Assembly: GCF_020524345.1 (NCBI RefSeq)
Contig: NZ_JAIVLH010000010.1
Location: 1 to 64,000, forward strand
DNA length: 64,000 bases
Origin: Metabacillus niabensis
Lineage (GTDB): Bacteria > Bacillota > Bacilli > Bacillales > Bacillaceae
Direction: 5' to 3'
Of the stretch, positions 47,231-55,040 are shown in pieces (position 1 is the first letter of the stretch; every line of letters starts with the position of its first letter). The notes below the pieces were generated by a model. It did no database searches, had not been told where the DNA came from, and worked only from the letters and a program-made list of their open reading frames with translations. The position numbers and the translations under genes are program-made.

Positions 47231-48250
47231 ATGATCAACGTTGCCTTATTAAGTAAATGGCATGTCCATGCGGATGATTATGCACGTCAAGCAAATAACA
47301 ATGAACATGTAGTCATTAAAGTGGTTTGGGATGAAATGATTGAAAGGGGTCAAAAATGGGCTGAAAAATTGGGAGTTCCCTTTGAAAGTGAATTACTTAA
47401 TGTCTTAAAAGATCCAGAAATTGATGCCGTAATAATTGATACACCTACTAATCTACATAAAGAAGTTATTACACTAGCTGCTAAATATAACAAGCATATT
47501 TTCACAGAAAAAGTGTTAGCGTTTACGATCGATGACTGTGAAGAAATCATTTCTGCTGTAAAAGAAAATAATGTAAAGTTAATGGTCTCTTTGCCACGAT
47601 TAACGGAAAATTATTATTTATATGCTCAAGAAGTGCTGGATAAAGGATTGCTCGGGCAACTTACTTCAATTCGTTGCAGATTAGCTCATAATGGGGCTGT
47701 CCCGTATGAGGGTCATCCAAATGGATGGTTACCAAAGCACTTCTTTAACAAAGAGGAGTGTGGCGGTGGTGCGTTAATTGATCTTGGTGCACACCCCATT
47801 TATTTATCAAATCGTCTAGCAGGACCAGCAAAAGCAGTAACAGCAAAACTACAAAGAACATTAGGACATGAAGTAGATGATAATGCTGTTGTTCTTGTTG
47901 AATATGAATCAGGTGTTCTAGGAACTCTTGAAACTGGTTTTCTATCAAGTGGTTCACCATTTCAACTGGAATTATACGGAACAGAGGGAGCCTTATTAAT
48001 AGAAGATCAAAGTATTCGCTTGAAGAGCAAAAAACTTGGTGATGGATGGAACGTTCCTGAGCAATTACCAGAGGCACTTCTTATGCCGCTTGATCAATGG
48101 GTCTATGAGATTATAAATGATCGTCAACCGACTATTATGGAAAGTGATTTTGTGAATTTAACTGTTATAAATCAAGCAGCAAAACTCTCAAATGAACAGG
48201 GCAATAGAGTTGAAATAGCTAAACTAATTTCTTCAAAATCAAACGTGTAA
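47231..48250 (+). CDS. Gfo/Idh/MocA-family oxidoreductase, atypical
   Basis: The 339-residue product follows the family plan, but the N-terminal strand reads INVALLSKWHVHADDYA instead of a GxGxxG loop, and the usual EKP is EKV (FTEKVLAFTIDDCEE). The C-terminal domain has GGGALIDLGAHPIYL with the catalytic Asp and His. The changed dinucleotide loop suggests altered cofactor binding or a role other than simple dehydrogenation. GGAGGAGG precedes the ATG. It is 17 bp upstream of a second family member. Confidence 0.8.
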   Translation: MINVALLSKWHVHADDYARQANNNEHVVIKVVWDEMIERGQKWAEKLGVPFESELLNVLKDPEIDAVIIDTPTNLHKEVITLAAKYNKHIFTEKVLAFTIDDCEEIISAVKENNVKLMVSLPRLTENYYLYAQEVLDKGLLGQLTSIRCRLAHNGAVPYEGHPNGWLPKHFFNKEECGGGALIDLGAHPIYLSNRLAGPAKAVTAKLQRTLGHEVDDNAVVLVEYESGVLGTLETGFLSSGSPFQLELYGTEGALLIEDQSIRLKSKKLGDGWNVPEQLPEALLMPLDQWVYEIINDRQPTIMESDFVNLTVINQAAKLSNEQGNRVEIAKLISSKSNV

Positions 48251-48267
48251 TAAAAGGAGGAGCAAAG

Positions 48268-49329
48268 ATGAGTAAAACGTTAAGAGTTGGAATTATTGGT
48301 GCAGGTGGTATAGCAAAAGGAGCGCATATTCCAAACTATTTAAAATGCAAAGATAAAGTCGAATTCGTTGCTGTTAGTGATGTTGTTAAGGAAAAGGCTG
48401 AGGAATTAGCGAAAGAGTTTAGTATTCCACATGTATTTACTAGCTATGAGGAAATGCTTGAAAGTGTACAAATCGATGCAATTAGTGTTTGTACTCCTAA
48501 TAAATTTCATTACCCAGCAACAATGGCCGCTTTAAAGGCTGGTTGTCACGTACTATGTGAAAAGCCACCAGCAATGACTCCTCAAGAAGCAGAGGAAATG
48601 GCTGATACTGCTAAAAAGGCAGGGAAAATATTAACATATGGTTTCCATTATCGTCATGCACCAGAAGTTGAAGCTTTAAAACGATTTGTAGATGGTGGAG
48701 AACTAGGAAATATTTATGCTGCACGTGTGACGGCAATGCGTCGTCGTGGAATTCCAGGATGGGGAGTCTTTACGAATAAAGAACTTCAGGGTGGAGGACC
48801 TTTAATTGATATTGGGGTGCATATGTTAGATACGGCTTTATATTTAATGGGGTATCCAGAACCAGATACTGTATTTGGCGTAACCTATCAAAAATTAGGA
48901 AATCGCAAAGGTGTAGGATTAATGGGTTCATGGGATTCTGAAAACTTCTCCATTGAAGATATGGCTCGCGGAATGATTACATTTAAAAATGGAGCTTCCA
49001 TTCTTCTTGAAACAGCTTTTGCAGCAAATGTTGAAAAACATGATGAGATGAATGTTACATTAATGGGAGAGCAAGGTGGAGCTGATGTATTCCCTCTTAA
49101 AATCTATCAGGAAAAGCATGAAACATTAATTGATATAACACCTTCACACTTACCTAAGAAGGGATATCATGAATTAGAAGTTGAAAGATTTGTAGATGCA
49201 TGTTTAGAAGAAAGAACTCCTTTAAGCACTGGGTTACAAGGAGTGTATTTACAGCGAATTATAAACGGCTTATATGAGTCAGCTGAAAAAGGTGAAGCTA
49301 TAAAACTAACTGAAACAGTTAAGGCCTAA
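48268..49329 (+). CDS. Gfo/Idh/MocA-family oxidoreductase
   Basis: A canonical family member of 353 residues: Rossmann VGIIGAGGIAKGAHIPNY, CTPNKFHYP, CEKPPAMTPQEAE with the EKP lysine, and GGGPLIDIGVHMLDTALYLMG with the catalytic Asp/His. The length and the MRRRGIPGWG insertion resemble sugar 3-dehydrogenases of Bacilli and Paenibacilli. AGGAGGAGC precedes the ATG. A terminator follows, then another isomerase gene. Confidence 0.86.
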   Translation: MSKTLRVGIIGAGGIAKGAHIPNYLKCKDKVEFVAVSDVVKEKAEELAKEFSIPHVFTSYEEMLESVQIDAISVCTPNKFHYPATMAALKAGCHVLCEKPPAMTPQEAEEMADTAKKAGKILTYGFHYRHAPEVEALKRFVDGGELGNIYAARVTAMRRRGIPGWGVFTNKELQGGGPLIDIGVHMLDTALYLMGYPEPDTVFGVTYQKLGNRKGVGLMGSWDSENFSIEDMARGMITFKNGASILLETAFAANVEKHDEMNVTLMGEQGGADVFPLKIYQEKHETLIDITPSHLPKKGYHELEVERFVDACLEERTPLSTGLQGVYLQRIINGLYESAEKGEAIKLTETVKA

Positions 49330-49350
49330 TGACACATTACTGATTCACCT

Positions 49351-49386
49351 AGAGCGGTCATTTTTAACCATGGCCGCTCTGATTTT
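49351..49386 (+). terminator. Terminator after the paired dehydrogenases
   Basis: AGAGCGG pairs with CCGCTCT across a 16-nt interval that can also pair (TCA/TGG); GATTTT follows. Confidence 0.75.
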
Positions 49387-49409
49387 AAATAGAATAGGGA
49401 GGTTTTATG

Positions 49410-50180
49410 ATGAGTCAAATCGGCTTACAATTATTTTCGTTATGGAAAGATGCTGAAAAAGATTTTTTAGGAACAGTCCAAAAGGTTGCTAGTCTTGGAT
49501 ATGATTCAATCCAATTTGCTGGTTTTTATGATACTCCTGTTATAGAAATAAAGAAGGTAATGGATGCAAATGGATTAAAAACAGCTGGAGCTCACGTTGG
49601 GATCAATCAGCTTTTAGGTGAGGAATTATCTAAAACATTTGAAGATCATCATATGCTTGAAAACAATTTACTAATCTGCCCGGCTCTTCCAAAGGAAATG
49701 AGGCTGTCAGAGGAAGAGTATAAAAAGTCAGCAGAAACCTTAAATGAAATTGGGCTTAGGTGTAAAAATGCTGGCTTTATTTTTGGCTATCATAACCATG
49801 ATTTTGAATTTGAGAGTGTTGGAGATCAAACAGGGTTTGATTATCTTTTTGATAACACGAATCCAGACCTCGTAAAGATTGAACTTGATTGTTATTGGGC
49901 AACCTTCGCTAATCAAGATCCATTACAAATCATCAACAAATATAAAGATCGAATTATTTCCTTACATTTAAAAGATTTAAAGATTGTTGATGGGCATAAA
50001 AAAGGAACAGAAATTGGCAATGGTCAATTAGATTTTGAATCACTTATTAAAACTGGGAATAGCTTTAATATCGAGTGGTTTACCGTTGAACAGGAAGAAT
50101 TTGAACGTAATCCATATGAAAGCCTTTCACTAAACGCAAACAATCTAAAAAGATTGATGAATAAGGTGGGAGTAAATTGA
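49410..50180 (+). CDS. Sugar phosphate isomerase/epimerase-family TIM barrel
   Basis: The 256-residue product is an AP_endonuc_2-type barrel: SIQFAGFY, GAHVG, FGYHNHDFEFE, ELDCYWATFANQDP and SLHLKDL give the conserved metal-binding residues. ATG 49410 lies 7 nt after AGGGAGG; ATG 49407 is 4 nt away and possible. Members of this branch often sit beside Gfo/Idh dehydrogenases, as here. The stop overlaps the remnant of a GH2 gene. Confidence 0.84.
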   Translation: MSQIGLQLFSLWKDAEKDFLGTVQKVASLGYDSIQFAGFYDTPVIEIKKVMDANGLKTAGAHVGINQLLGEELSKTFEDHHMLENNLLICPALPKEMRLSEEEYKKSAETLNEIGLRCKNAGFIFGYHNHDFEFESVGDQTGFDYLFDNTNPDLVKIELDCYWATFANQDPLQIINKYKDRIISLHLKDLKIVDGHKKGTEIGNGQLDFESLIKTGNSFNIEWFTVEQEEFERNPYESLSLNANNLKRLMNKVGVN

Positions 50181-50426
50181 CGTTCATTCCAAGACAAGAA
50201 TATTCAAGACCAGATTTCATTCGAAAGGAATGGCTCAATCTAAACGGTCAATGGGATTTTGCCTTTGACGATGAAATAAAGGTTTTAAGGAAGGCTTTTG
50301 CTATACCCAACTAACTGACGTCGAGCAGGAAATCAACGGTCTCTTGACCTATAATCAGATTCCAAAAGTAGATCTTATTTTGATTCGCGAAATTAATGAA
50401 GGAAAGAAAATAACATTTTCAAAGTA
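50177..50426 (+). pseudogene. GH2 glycosidase remnant with internal deletion
   Basis: From TTG 50177 the frame reads FIPRQEYSRPDFIRKEWLNL then NGQWDFAFDDE, the N-terminus of GH2 beta-glycosidases. After about 35 codons a junction near 50280-50295 jumps to GFCYTQLTDVEQEINGLLTY in another frame, the extreme C-terminal part of the same family. The middle, with both catalytic glutamates, is missing. The remnant shows that a beta-galactosidase/glucuronidase-type enzyme once belonged to this operon. Confidence 0.88.
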
Positions 50427-50442
50427 AAGCTAAAAAATAGAA

Positions 50443-50484
50443 GAAGACTTAAAAGGACCCGTGTTCAGGTCCTTTTAAGTCTTC
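50443..50484 (+). terminator. Strong hairpin after the GH2 remnant
   Basis: GAAGACTTAAAAGGACC pairs perfectly with GGTCCTTTTAAGTCTTC around an 8-nt loop. There is no T-run on the plus strand, so it may terminate poorly or stabilise the 3' end. Confidence 0.65.
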
Positions 50485-50668
50485 GTAAATCCTAAGGCGT
50501 ATTAACATGTCCGAACACTTGCTTTGACCCATTGGATCCCCAGATGGGGGCTCTTCACAATTAATGGTCAATTATAAGCAACCAACATTATTTACCTAGA
50601 AATATATATGAATTTCTATCTTAAACTTTTGAACCTAAATAGATTAATACGACTTAAGGGTGAGAAAA

Positions 50669-52213
50669 ATGAATGTTATTTTTATAATGATCGATACTCT
50701 TCGGAGAGATCATTTAAGCTGTTATGGAACCGAAAAAGCATCCCAATATTTTAAAAAGCAAATAAAAACACCAAATTTTGATCAATTTGCAAGTCGAGGA
50801 ACGATTTTTGAACAAGCATACCTGGGGAGTTTTCCCTGTATGCCTGTTAGGAGGGATTTTTGGACTGGACGTTATGAATTCCCATGGCGAGGCTGGGGAC
50901 CTTTGGAGGATGATGATCTTGATATGTTCAACCTTCTCCGTTCACATCATTACATTAATATGCTTATTAGTGATCATTATCATATATTGGAACGCGATGC
51001 AGGTAACTATCATTTCGGCTTTAATGGATGGGATATGATCAGAGGACAAGAGCATGATCCCTATTTAACTGAACCTTTAAATAATGGCATAAAAGAATCA
51101 CTAGATCATACTAGAAGTGGAGCATGGTATTTACATCAAAAAAATCTTCGTGGCAACCAAAGGTATGAAGAAGAGCTATATGCACCACAAGTATTTCGAC
51201 GAGCAGCATCATGGTTAGAAACAAATGCAACAGAAAAGCTTAGAAGAGATCGTCCCTTTTGCTTAATGGTTGAATGCTTTGATCCACATGAGCCTTGGGA
51301 CCCCCCATTACACCGAGTTGAAGCGTTATATCCAAATGGCTTGAAGGAAAATCTGCCTCATAGCCCGGTATACGGTTCGGCTAATTATTTTAATGAAGAA
51401 GAGCTCTTGCAAATGAGAACGTTATATACAGCAGAATTAACATTAGTTGACCATTGGTTTGGCTATTTTATGGATAAGGTTTCACAATTAAACCTATGGG
51501 ATGATACTGTCATTGTTGTTACAACAGATCATGGCTTTTTCCTGGGGGAACATGGGCTTGTTGGGAAACCTGATTTAGTTCCACTTTATTCAGAAATGAG
51601 CCATATTCCACTCATGATTTATCATCCAGAGGGAAAACCCAATTCAAGATCATCCCAACTAGTACAGTTAATCGATATTTTTCCAACGATCATCGACTCA
51701 TTAAACATTGACCTCCCGCGAAATGTTAACGTTCATAAACCAATTGCTGGTTCAGGACATAAAAAGGCTTGGGAAGGAATATCAGAACGTTCATTACAGT
51801 TACATGGAAAAAGCTTATTGCCGATCCTAAAAGGTAAAAGCATATCAACAAGACAAGCGGTCTTTTCTGGAAAGTTCGGTGATATAATCAGAGTGTCTGA
51901 CGGAAAATGGTCATTATATTTACCACCAATAGAGGACAATAAACTTTATTGGTATGGCGTTCGTGAACCTGGTCGAACATTTATTGGCCGGCGTGGTCAG
52001 TTTGAACAGGAAAATCAGCGTTATACAATGGAATATCGCATTCCTTCTTATAAAAAGGAGCTTTACCATGTGGAGCTAGATCCTAATGAAGGAAATAATC
52101 TGTTAGATCATCATCATGCAGAAATTGAAAGGTTGGAACAATTATTCATACAGTGGCTTGATGAAATAGACGCACCGAATGAAATGAAAAAGCGTTATGG
52201 GGTATTAAGATGA
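50669..52213 (+). CDS. Formylglycine-type sulfatase
   Basis: A 514-residue alkaline phosphatase-fold hydrolase. FIMIDTLRRDHLSCYG gives the first metal Asp (D9). CMPVRRDFWTG carries C57 in the C-x-P-x-R motif that must be converted to formylglycine. TTDHGFFLGEHGLVGKP holds the later metal Asp/His. There is no signal peptide, so it should act in the cytoplasm on an imported sulfated sugar. ATG 50669 has AAGGGTGAG about 5 nt upstream. The stop overlaps the ferredoxin gene by 4 nt. No sulfatase-maturing enzyme is encoded in the window. Confidence 0.9.
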   Translation: MNVIFIMIDTLRRDHLSCYGTEKASQYFKKQIKTPNFDQFASRGTIFEQAYLGSFPCMPVRRDFWTGRYEFPWRGWGPLEDDDLDMFNLLRSHHYINMLISDHYHILERDAGNYHFGFNGWDMIRGQEHDPYLTEPLNNGIKESLDHTRSGAWYLHQKNLRGNQRYEEELYAPQVFRRAASWLETNATEKLRRDRPFCLMVECFDPHEPWDPPLHRVEALYPNGLKENLPHSPVYGSANYFNEEELLQMRTLYTAELTLVDHWFGYFMDKVSQLNLWDDTVIVVTTDHGFFLGEHGLVGKPDLVPLYSEMSHIPLMIYHPEGKPNSRSSQLVQLIDIFPTIIDSLNIDLPRNVNVHKPIAGSGHKKAWEGISERSLQLHGKSLLPILKGKSISTRQAVFSGKFGDIIRVSDGKWSLYLPPIEDNKLYWYGVREPGRTFIGRRGQFEQENQRYTMEYRIPSYKKELYHVELDPNEGNNLLDHHHAEIERLEQLFIQWLDEIDAPNEMKKRYGVLR

Positions 52214-52488
52214 TCCCTGTAGTATGTTGGGAGCCCACTAAAAAAACATATCCAGTAGAACGAGATAGAGTTCTATTACAAAGTCTATTACAAAAAGGAG
52301 CTCCTGTTGAATTTGAATGTCAATTTGGTCATTGTCGGAAGTGTATCGTTCACCTAAAAGAAGGTTTTGTCAGACATGAAGACTCACAAGGTATAACGGA
52401 AGAAGAAAAGAAACAAGGATTTATTTTACTTTGTTCAGCAAAGCCTTGCAGTGAAACCCTATCTCTTGCCCCATTAAAAAATGACTGA
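52210..52488 (+). CDS. Plant-type 2Fe-2S ferredoxin
   Basis: A 92-residue electron carrier with cluster ligands C37, C42, C45 (C-x4-C-x2-C) and C75, as in plant-type ferredoxins, and a hydrophobic RDRVLLQSLLQKG helix. The ATG is in an ATGA overlap with the sulfatase, so the two are translationally coupled. No oxygenase or reductase lies next to it. It may serve sulfatase maturation or a lost oxygenase/demethylase; both are speculative. Confidence 0.85.
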   Translation: MIPVVCWEPTKKTYPVERDRVLLQSLLQKGAPVEFECQFGHCRKCIVHLKEGFVRHEDSQGITEEEKKQGFILLCSAKPCSETLSLAPLKND

Positions 52489-52801
52489 AAAATATATAAT
52501 GAAACGAGATCGTTATTATTATTTCTTTGGCTCAAGAGGTACTTACTGTGAAGGAGAAAATAGTGGTGATAATGTGGCTGTTGGTCGGTCTAAGAACATT
52601 AAGGGGCCCTATGTTGATAAAGATGGAAAAGATCTACAATTAGGCGGAGGTACGTTATTTTTAATTGGACATTTTCCTGATGATATAGGGGAGAAGTTAT
52701 TTGCTGGTCCAGGTCACAATGCAGTAATAACCGATGATAACGGTACTGATTGGATTGTTTATCATGCCGATGATAAAGCTGATCCTTCTTTTAAAAATTA
52801 G
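52481..52801 (+). pseudogene. GH43 glycosidase fragment
   Basis: The frame gives YIMKRDRYYYFFGSRGTYCEG, VAVGRSKNIKGPYVDKDGK, LGGGTLF, AGPGHNAVITDDNGTDWIVYH and ends at SFKN. This is the middle-to-late part of a GH43 (arabinanase-type) propeller, including the catalytic-site histidine of GPGHN. The first two or three blades and the C-terminus are missing, so it cannot be a working enzyme. It begins inside the ferredoxin stop region. Confidence 0.85.
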
Positions 52802-52821
52802 GAGGTTAACAGCTTGTAAAA

Positions 52822-52863
52822 AAATAGGATTATATGACAAACCGTTGTCATATAATCCTATTT
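52822..52863. terminator. Bidirectional terminator between the island and folE2
   Basis: AAATAGGATTATATGACAA pairs perfectly with TTGTCATATAATCCTATTT around ACCG. A- and T-rich flanks on both sides serve both strands. Confidence 0.9.
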
Positions 52864-52900
52864 CTTATCTAAATCATATATTCAATGCTAGAAAATAAAA

Positions 52901-53809
52901 TCAGACTTCTTTTCTATAACTTAAATTTGCAATGGCGTCATGCAAGTGAATGGATTCTTCATTCCGACATTCAACTGAAAAAGCTTGAACAAAATCCATT
53001 TCATATAAGTCAGCAGCTACTAGTCTAACCATATCCTCCACAAATCGAGGGTTCTCATACGCTGTTTCTGTTACAACTTTTTCATCTGTACGTTTTAATA
53101 CAGGATGAATCATGGCGCTGGCATTCGTTTCAGCAGCTTCTAATAATGCCGCCTTCCAGTCAATTTCCTCATGGTAGTCATTCGTAAACTCAATATTCAT
53201 TGTGACAAATCCGCGTTGATTATGAGCAGAATATTCACTAATTTCCTTAGAACAAGGGCAGAGAGTGGTAACAGCACATTTTAATGAGGCAGTGCTCGTA
53301 AACCCAATACCTTGCTCATACGAAACAGAAATTGTAGCCTCAGCATGATTGAGTCCTACCAACTCTGAACTAGGGCCTTTTCTTTCATAAAACCATGGGA
53401 AAGATACTTCAATACTAGCATCTTGTTGTTTAAGGCGTTCCGCAAGCTCTTTTGTAAAGTCATAGAGATTTGTTAAAGTAAGTTGAAAACCTCCATTTTG
53501 GCGATACTGTTCTAACTGTTCGGTAAAACGACTCATATTCGTTCCTTTTGAATCATGAGAAATTTTACTTGTCATTTTAAAATTTGCAATCGTTGTTTGT
53601 TGTTTTGGAAGTAAACTAGAATGTATGATAATAGGGTGCTTTACATTACTAATTCCAACTGCATCTATAGTAAAAAGAAAATCTTTTTTCGTATTTTGTA
53701 GATCAGGCATTTTGTCTTTTTCAGTTGGCTTCAGCTTTACTCCTGGTTCGACGGAGCCAAAAAGTTTATGACGTTCTTTTTTGGGTGGTAAGTTAATCTT
53801 TCTTGTCAT
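52901..53809 (-). CDS. folE2: GTP cyclohydrolase I, FolE2 type
   Basis: The zinc-independent GTP cyclohydrolase IB, first step of folate synthesis. The 302-residue product has the FolE2 signature TTLCPCSKEISEYSAHNQRG (with the metal-site Cys), FPWFYERKGPSSELVGLNHAEA, and the C-terminal FSVECRNEESIHLHDA. The frame starts at an ATG 10 bp after GAGGGGATC. FolE2 lets cells make folate when zinc is short, and B. subtilis folE2 is under Zur. I could not find a convincing Zur box upstream here. Confidence 0.94.
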   Translation of the reverse strand: MTRKINLPPKKERHKLFGSVEPGVKLKPTEKDKMPDLQNTKKDFLFTIDAVGISNVKHPIIIHSSLLPKQQTTIANFKMTSKISHDSKGTNMSRFTEQLEQYRQNGGFQLTLTNLYDFTKELAERLKQQDASIEVSFPWFYERKGPSSELVGLNHAEATISVSYEQGIGFTSTASLKCAVTTLCPCSKEISEYSAHNQRGFVTMNIEFTNDYHEEIDWKAALLEAAETNASAMIHPVLKRTDEKVVTETAYENPRFVEDMVRLVAADLYEMDFVQAFSVECRNEESIHLHDAIANLSYRKEV

Positions 53810-54017
53810 CTTGATCCCCTCTCACTTACTCGATATTGAGAGTATACTGTATGTCGATAGAAAACATCAACGATTAAATCTCACCAATTTGTCTTAAGGT
53901 GTCGTAAGTAATCAAAAATTGTAAGAAAAGGACCAAAGGATTTCAAATTATCGGTCATAATCCTTTTTGGAAACTAGTATGATATAGTACAAAGAATAAT
54001 AGGTTAGGAGTTTAAAT

Positions 54018-55022
54018 ATGAATCGAACTGTATTGCCATTTTTGAGAGAGTCTCTTGCACTAGCTTTAATAGGCTTGTTTTTTTACTTGTTTTTATTCAT
54101 TGATTTTCATGAGATTGAGTGGAATATTCCCTCTCAACTTTTGACTGTTAATACAATGTTTTTAAGTATTTTACTAGAAGCCATACCATTTATTCTATTA
54201 GGAGTTTTTGTTTCGGCACTTATTCAAACATTTGTGTCAGAAGATTTTATTAAACGGGTATTGCCTAAAAATGCAGTTCTAGCTTTATTACCAGCCGCCT
54301 TACTTGGAGCAATCTTTCCTATTTGTGAATGTGCGATTGTTCCTATTGTAAGAAGATTAATGAAAAAGGGTATGCCTTTGCATGTAGGAGTAGTCTTTTT
54401 AGTAGGTGCTCCAATTTTAAATCCAGTGGTGTTTGCATCAACTTACTATGCTTTTTCTTCACAGCTGCATATTGCCTATGCAAGAATGGGACTGGCATTT
54501 GTGTTATCCATAATCATTGGGTTTATCATGTACCTCATTTTTAAGAATCGAAATCAGCTAAAATGGACAAAGGAAGAATTAACGACCACTGTTCAGTTAA
54601 AAGGCGAGGAGAAGGTAGGGAAGTTAAAATCCACTTTGTTTCATGCCAGTGATGAATTTTTTGAAATGGGTAAATTTTTAATTATTGGGGCTTTTATTGC
54701 TAGTCTTTTCCAAACATTTCTTGATCGTACATTATTAACAGAACTTGGCAGCAGCGAATTTCTTTCTCCTGCTATCATGATGGGATTCGGATATATTTTA
54801 TCATTATGTTCTGAGGCAGATGCATTTGTAGCAGCAACTTTCGGAGGAACCTTTACAACTGGTTCGTTGCTTGCCTTTTTAGTTTACGGACCAATGATTG
54901 ATCTGAAAAATACAATTATGCTCTTTGCCTTTTTTAAAGCAAAGTTTGTCGCGGCATTCATCGCTGTTGTTACAGTCGTTGTTTATGTCTCGATCATCAT
55001 TTATCAAACAATTTTTCTATAA
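54018..55022 (+). CDS. ycgR: YcgR/YraQ-family permease (DUF318)
   Basis: A 334-residue membrane protein with about eight segments in two halves. Family motifs are AIFPICECAIVPIVRRLMKK and VGAPILNPVV in the first half and LCSEADAFVAATF in the second; the conserved Cys/Glu/Asp residues within the membrane hint at an ion or small-molecule path. TTAGGAGTTTAAAT precedes the ATG. It pairs with the next gene, as B. subtilis ycgR with ycgQ. Substrate unknown. Confidence 0.85.
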   Translation: MNRTVLPFLRESLALALIGLFFYLFLFIDFHEIEWNIPSQLLTVNTMFLSILLEAIPFILLGVFVSALIQTFVSEDFIKRVLPKNAVLALLPAALLGAIFPICECAIVPIVRRLMKKGMPLHVGVVFLVGAPILNPVVFASTYYAFSSQLHIAYARMGLAFVLSIIIGFIMYLIFKNRNQLKWTKEELTTTVQLKGEEKVGKLKSTLFHASDEFFEMGKFLIIGAFIASLFQTFLDRTLLTELGSSEFLSPAIMMGFGYILSLCSEADAFVAATFGGTFTTGSLLAFLVYGPMIDLKNTIMLFAFFKAKFVAAFIAVVTVVVYVSIIIYQTIFL

Positions 55023-55040
55023 GAAGGGAGGCAGCCCAAG

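Noticed and set aside
50485-50655. Insertion sequence remnant before the sulfatase gene
   Set aside because: No transposase-like translation and no clear terminal inverted repeats or target duplication.
53810-53900. Zur box upstream of folE2
   Set aside because: Expected from B. subtilis, but only scattered half-matches (CGATTAAATC, GTCGTAAGTAATC) are seen; none reaches the quality of the znuA site.
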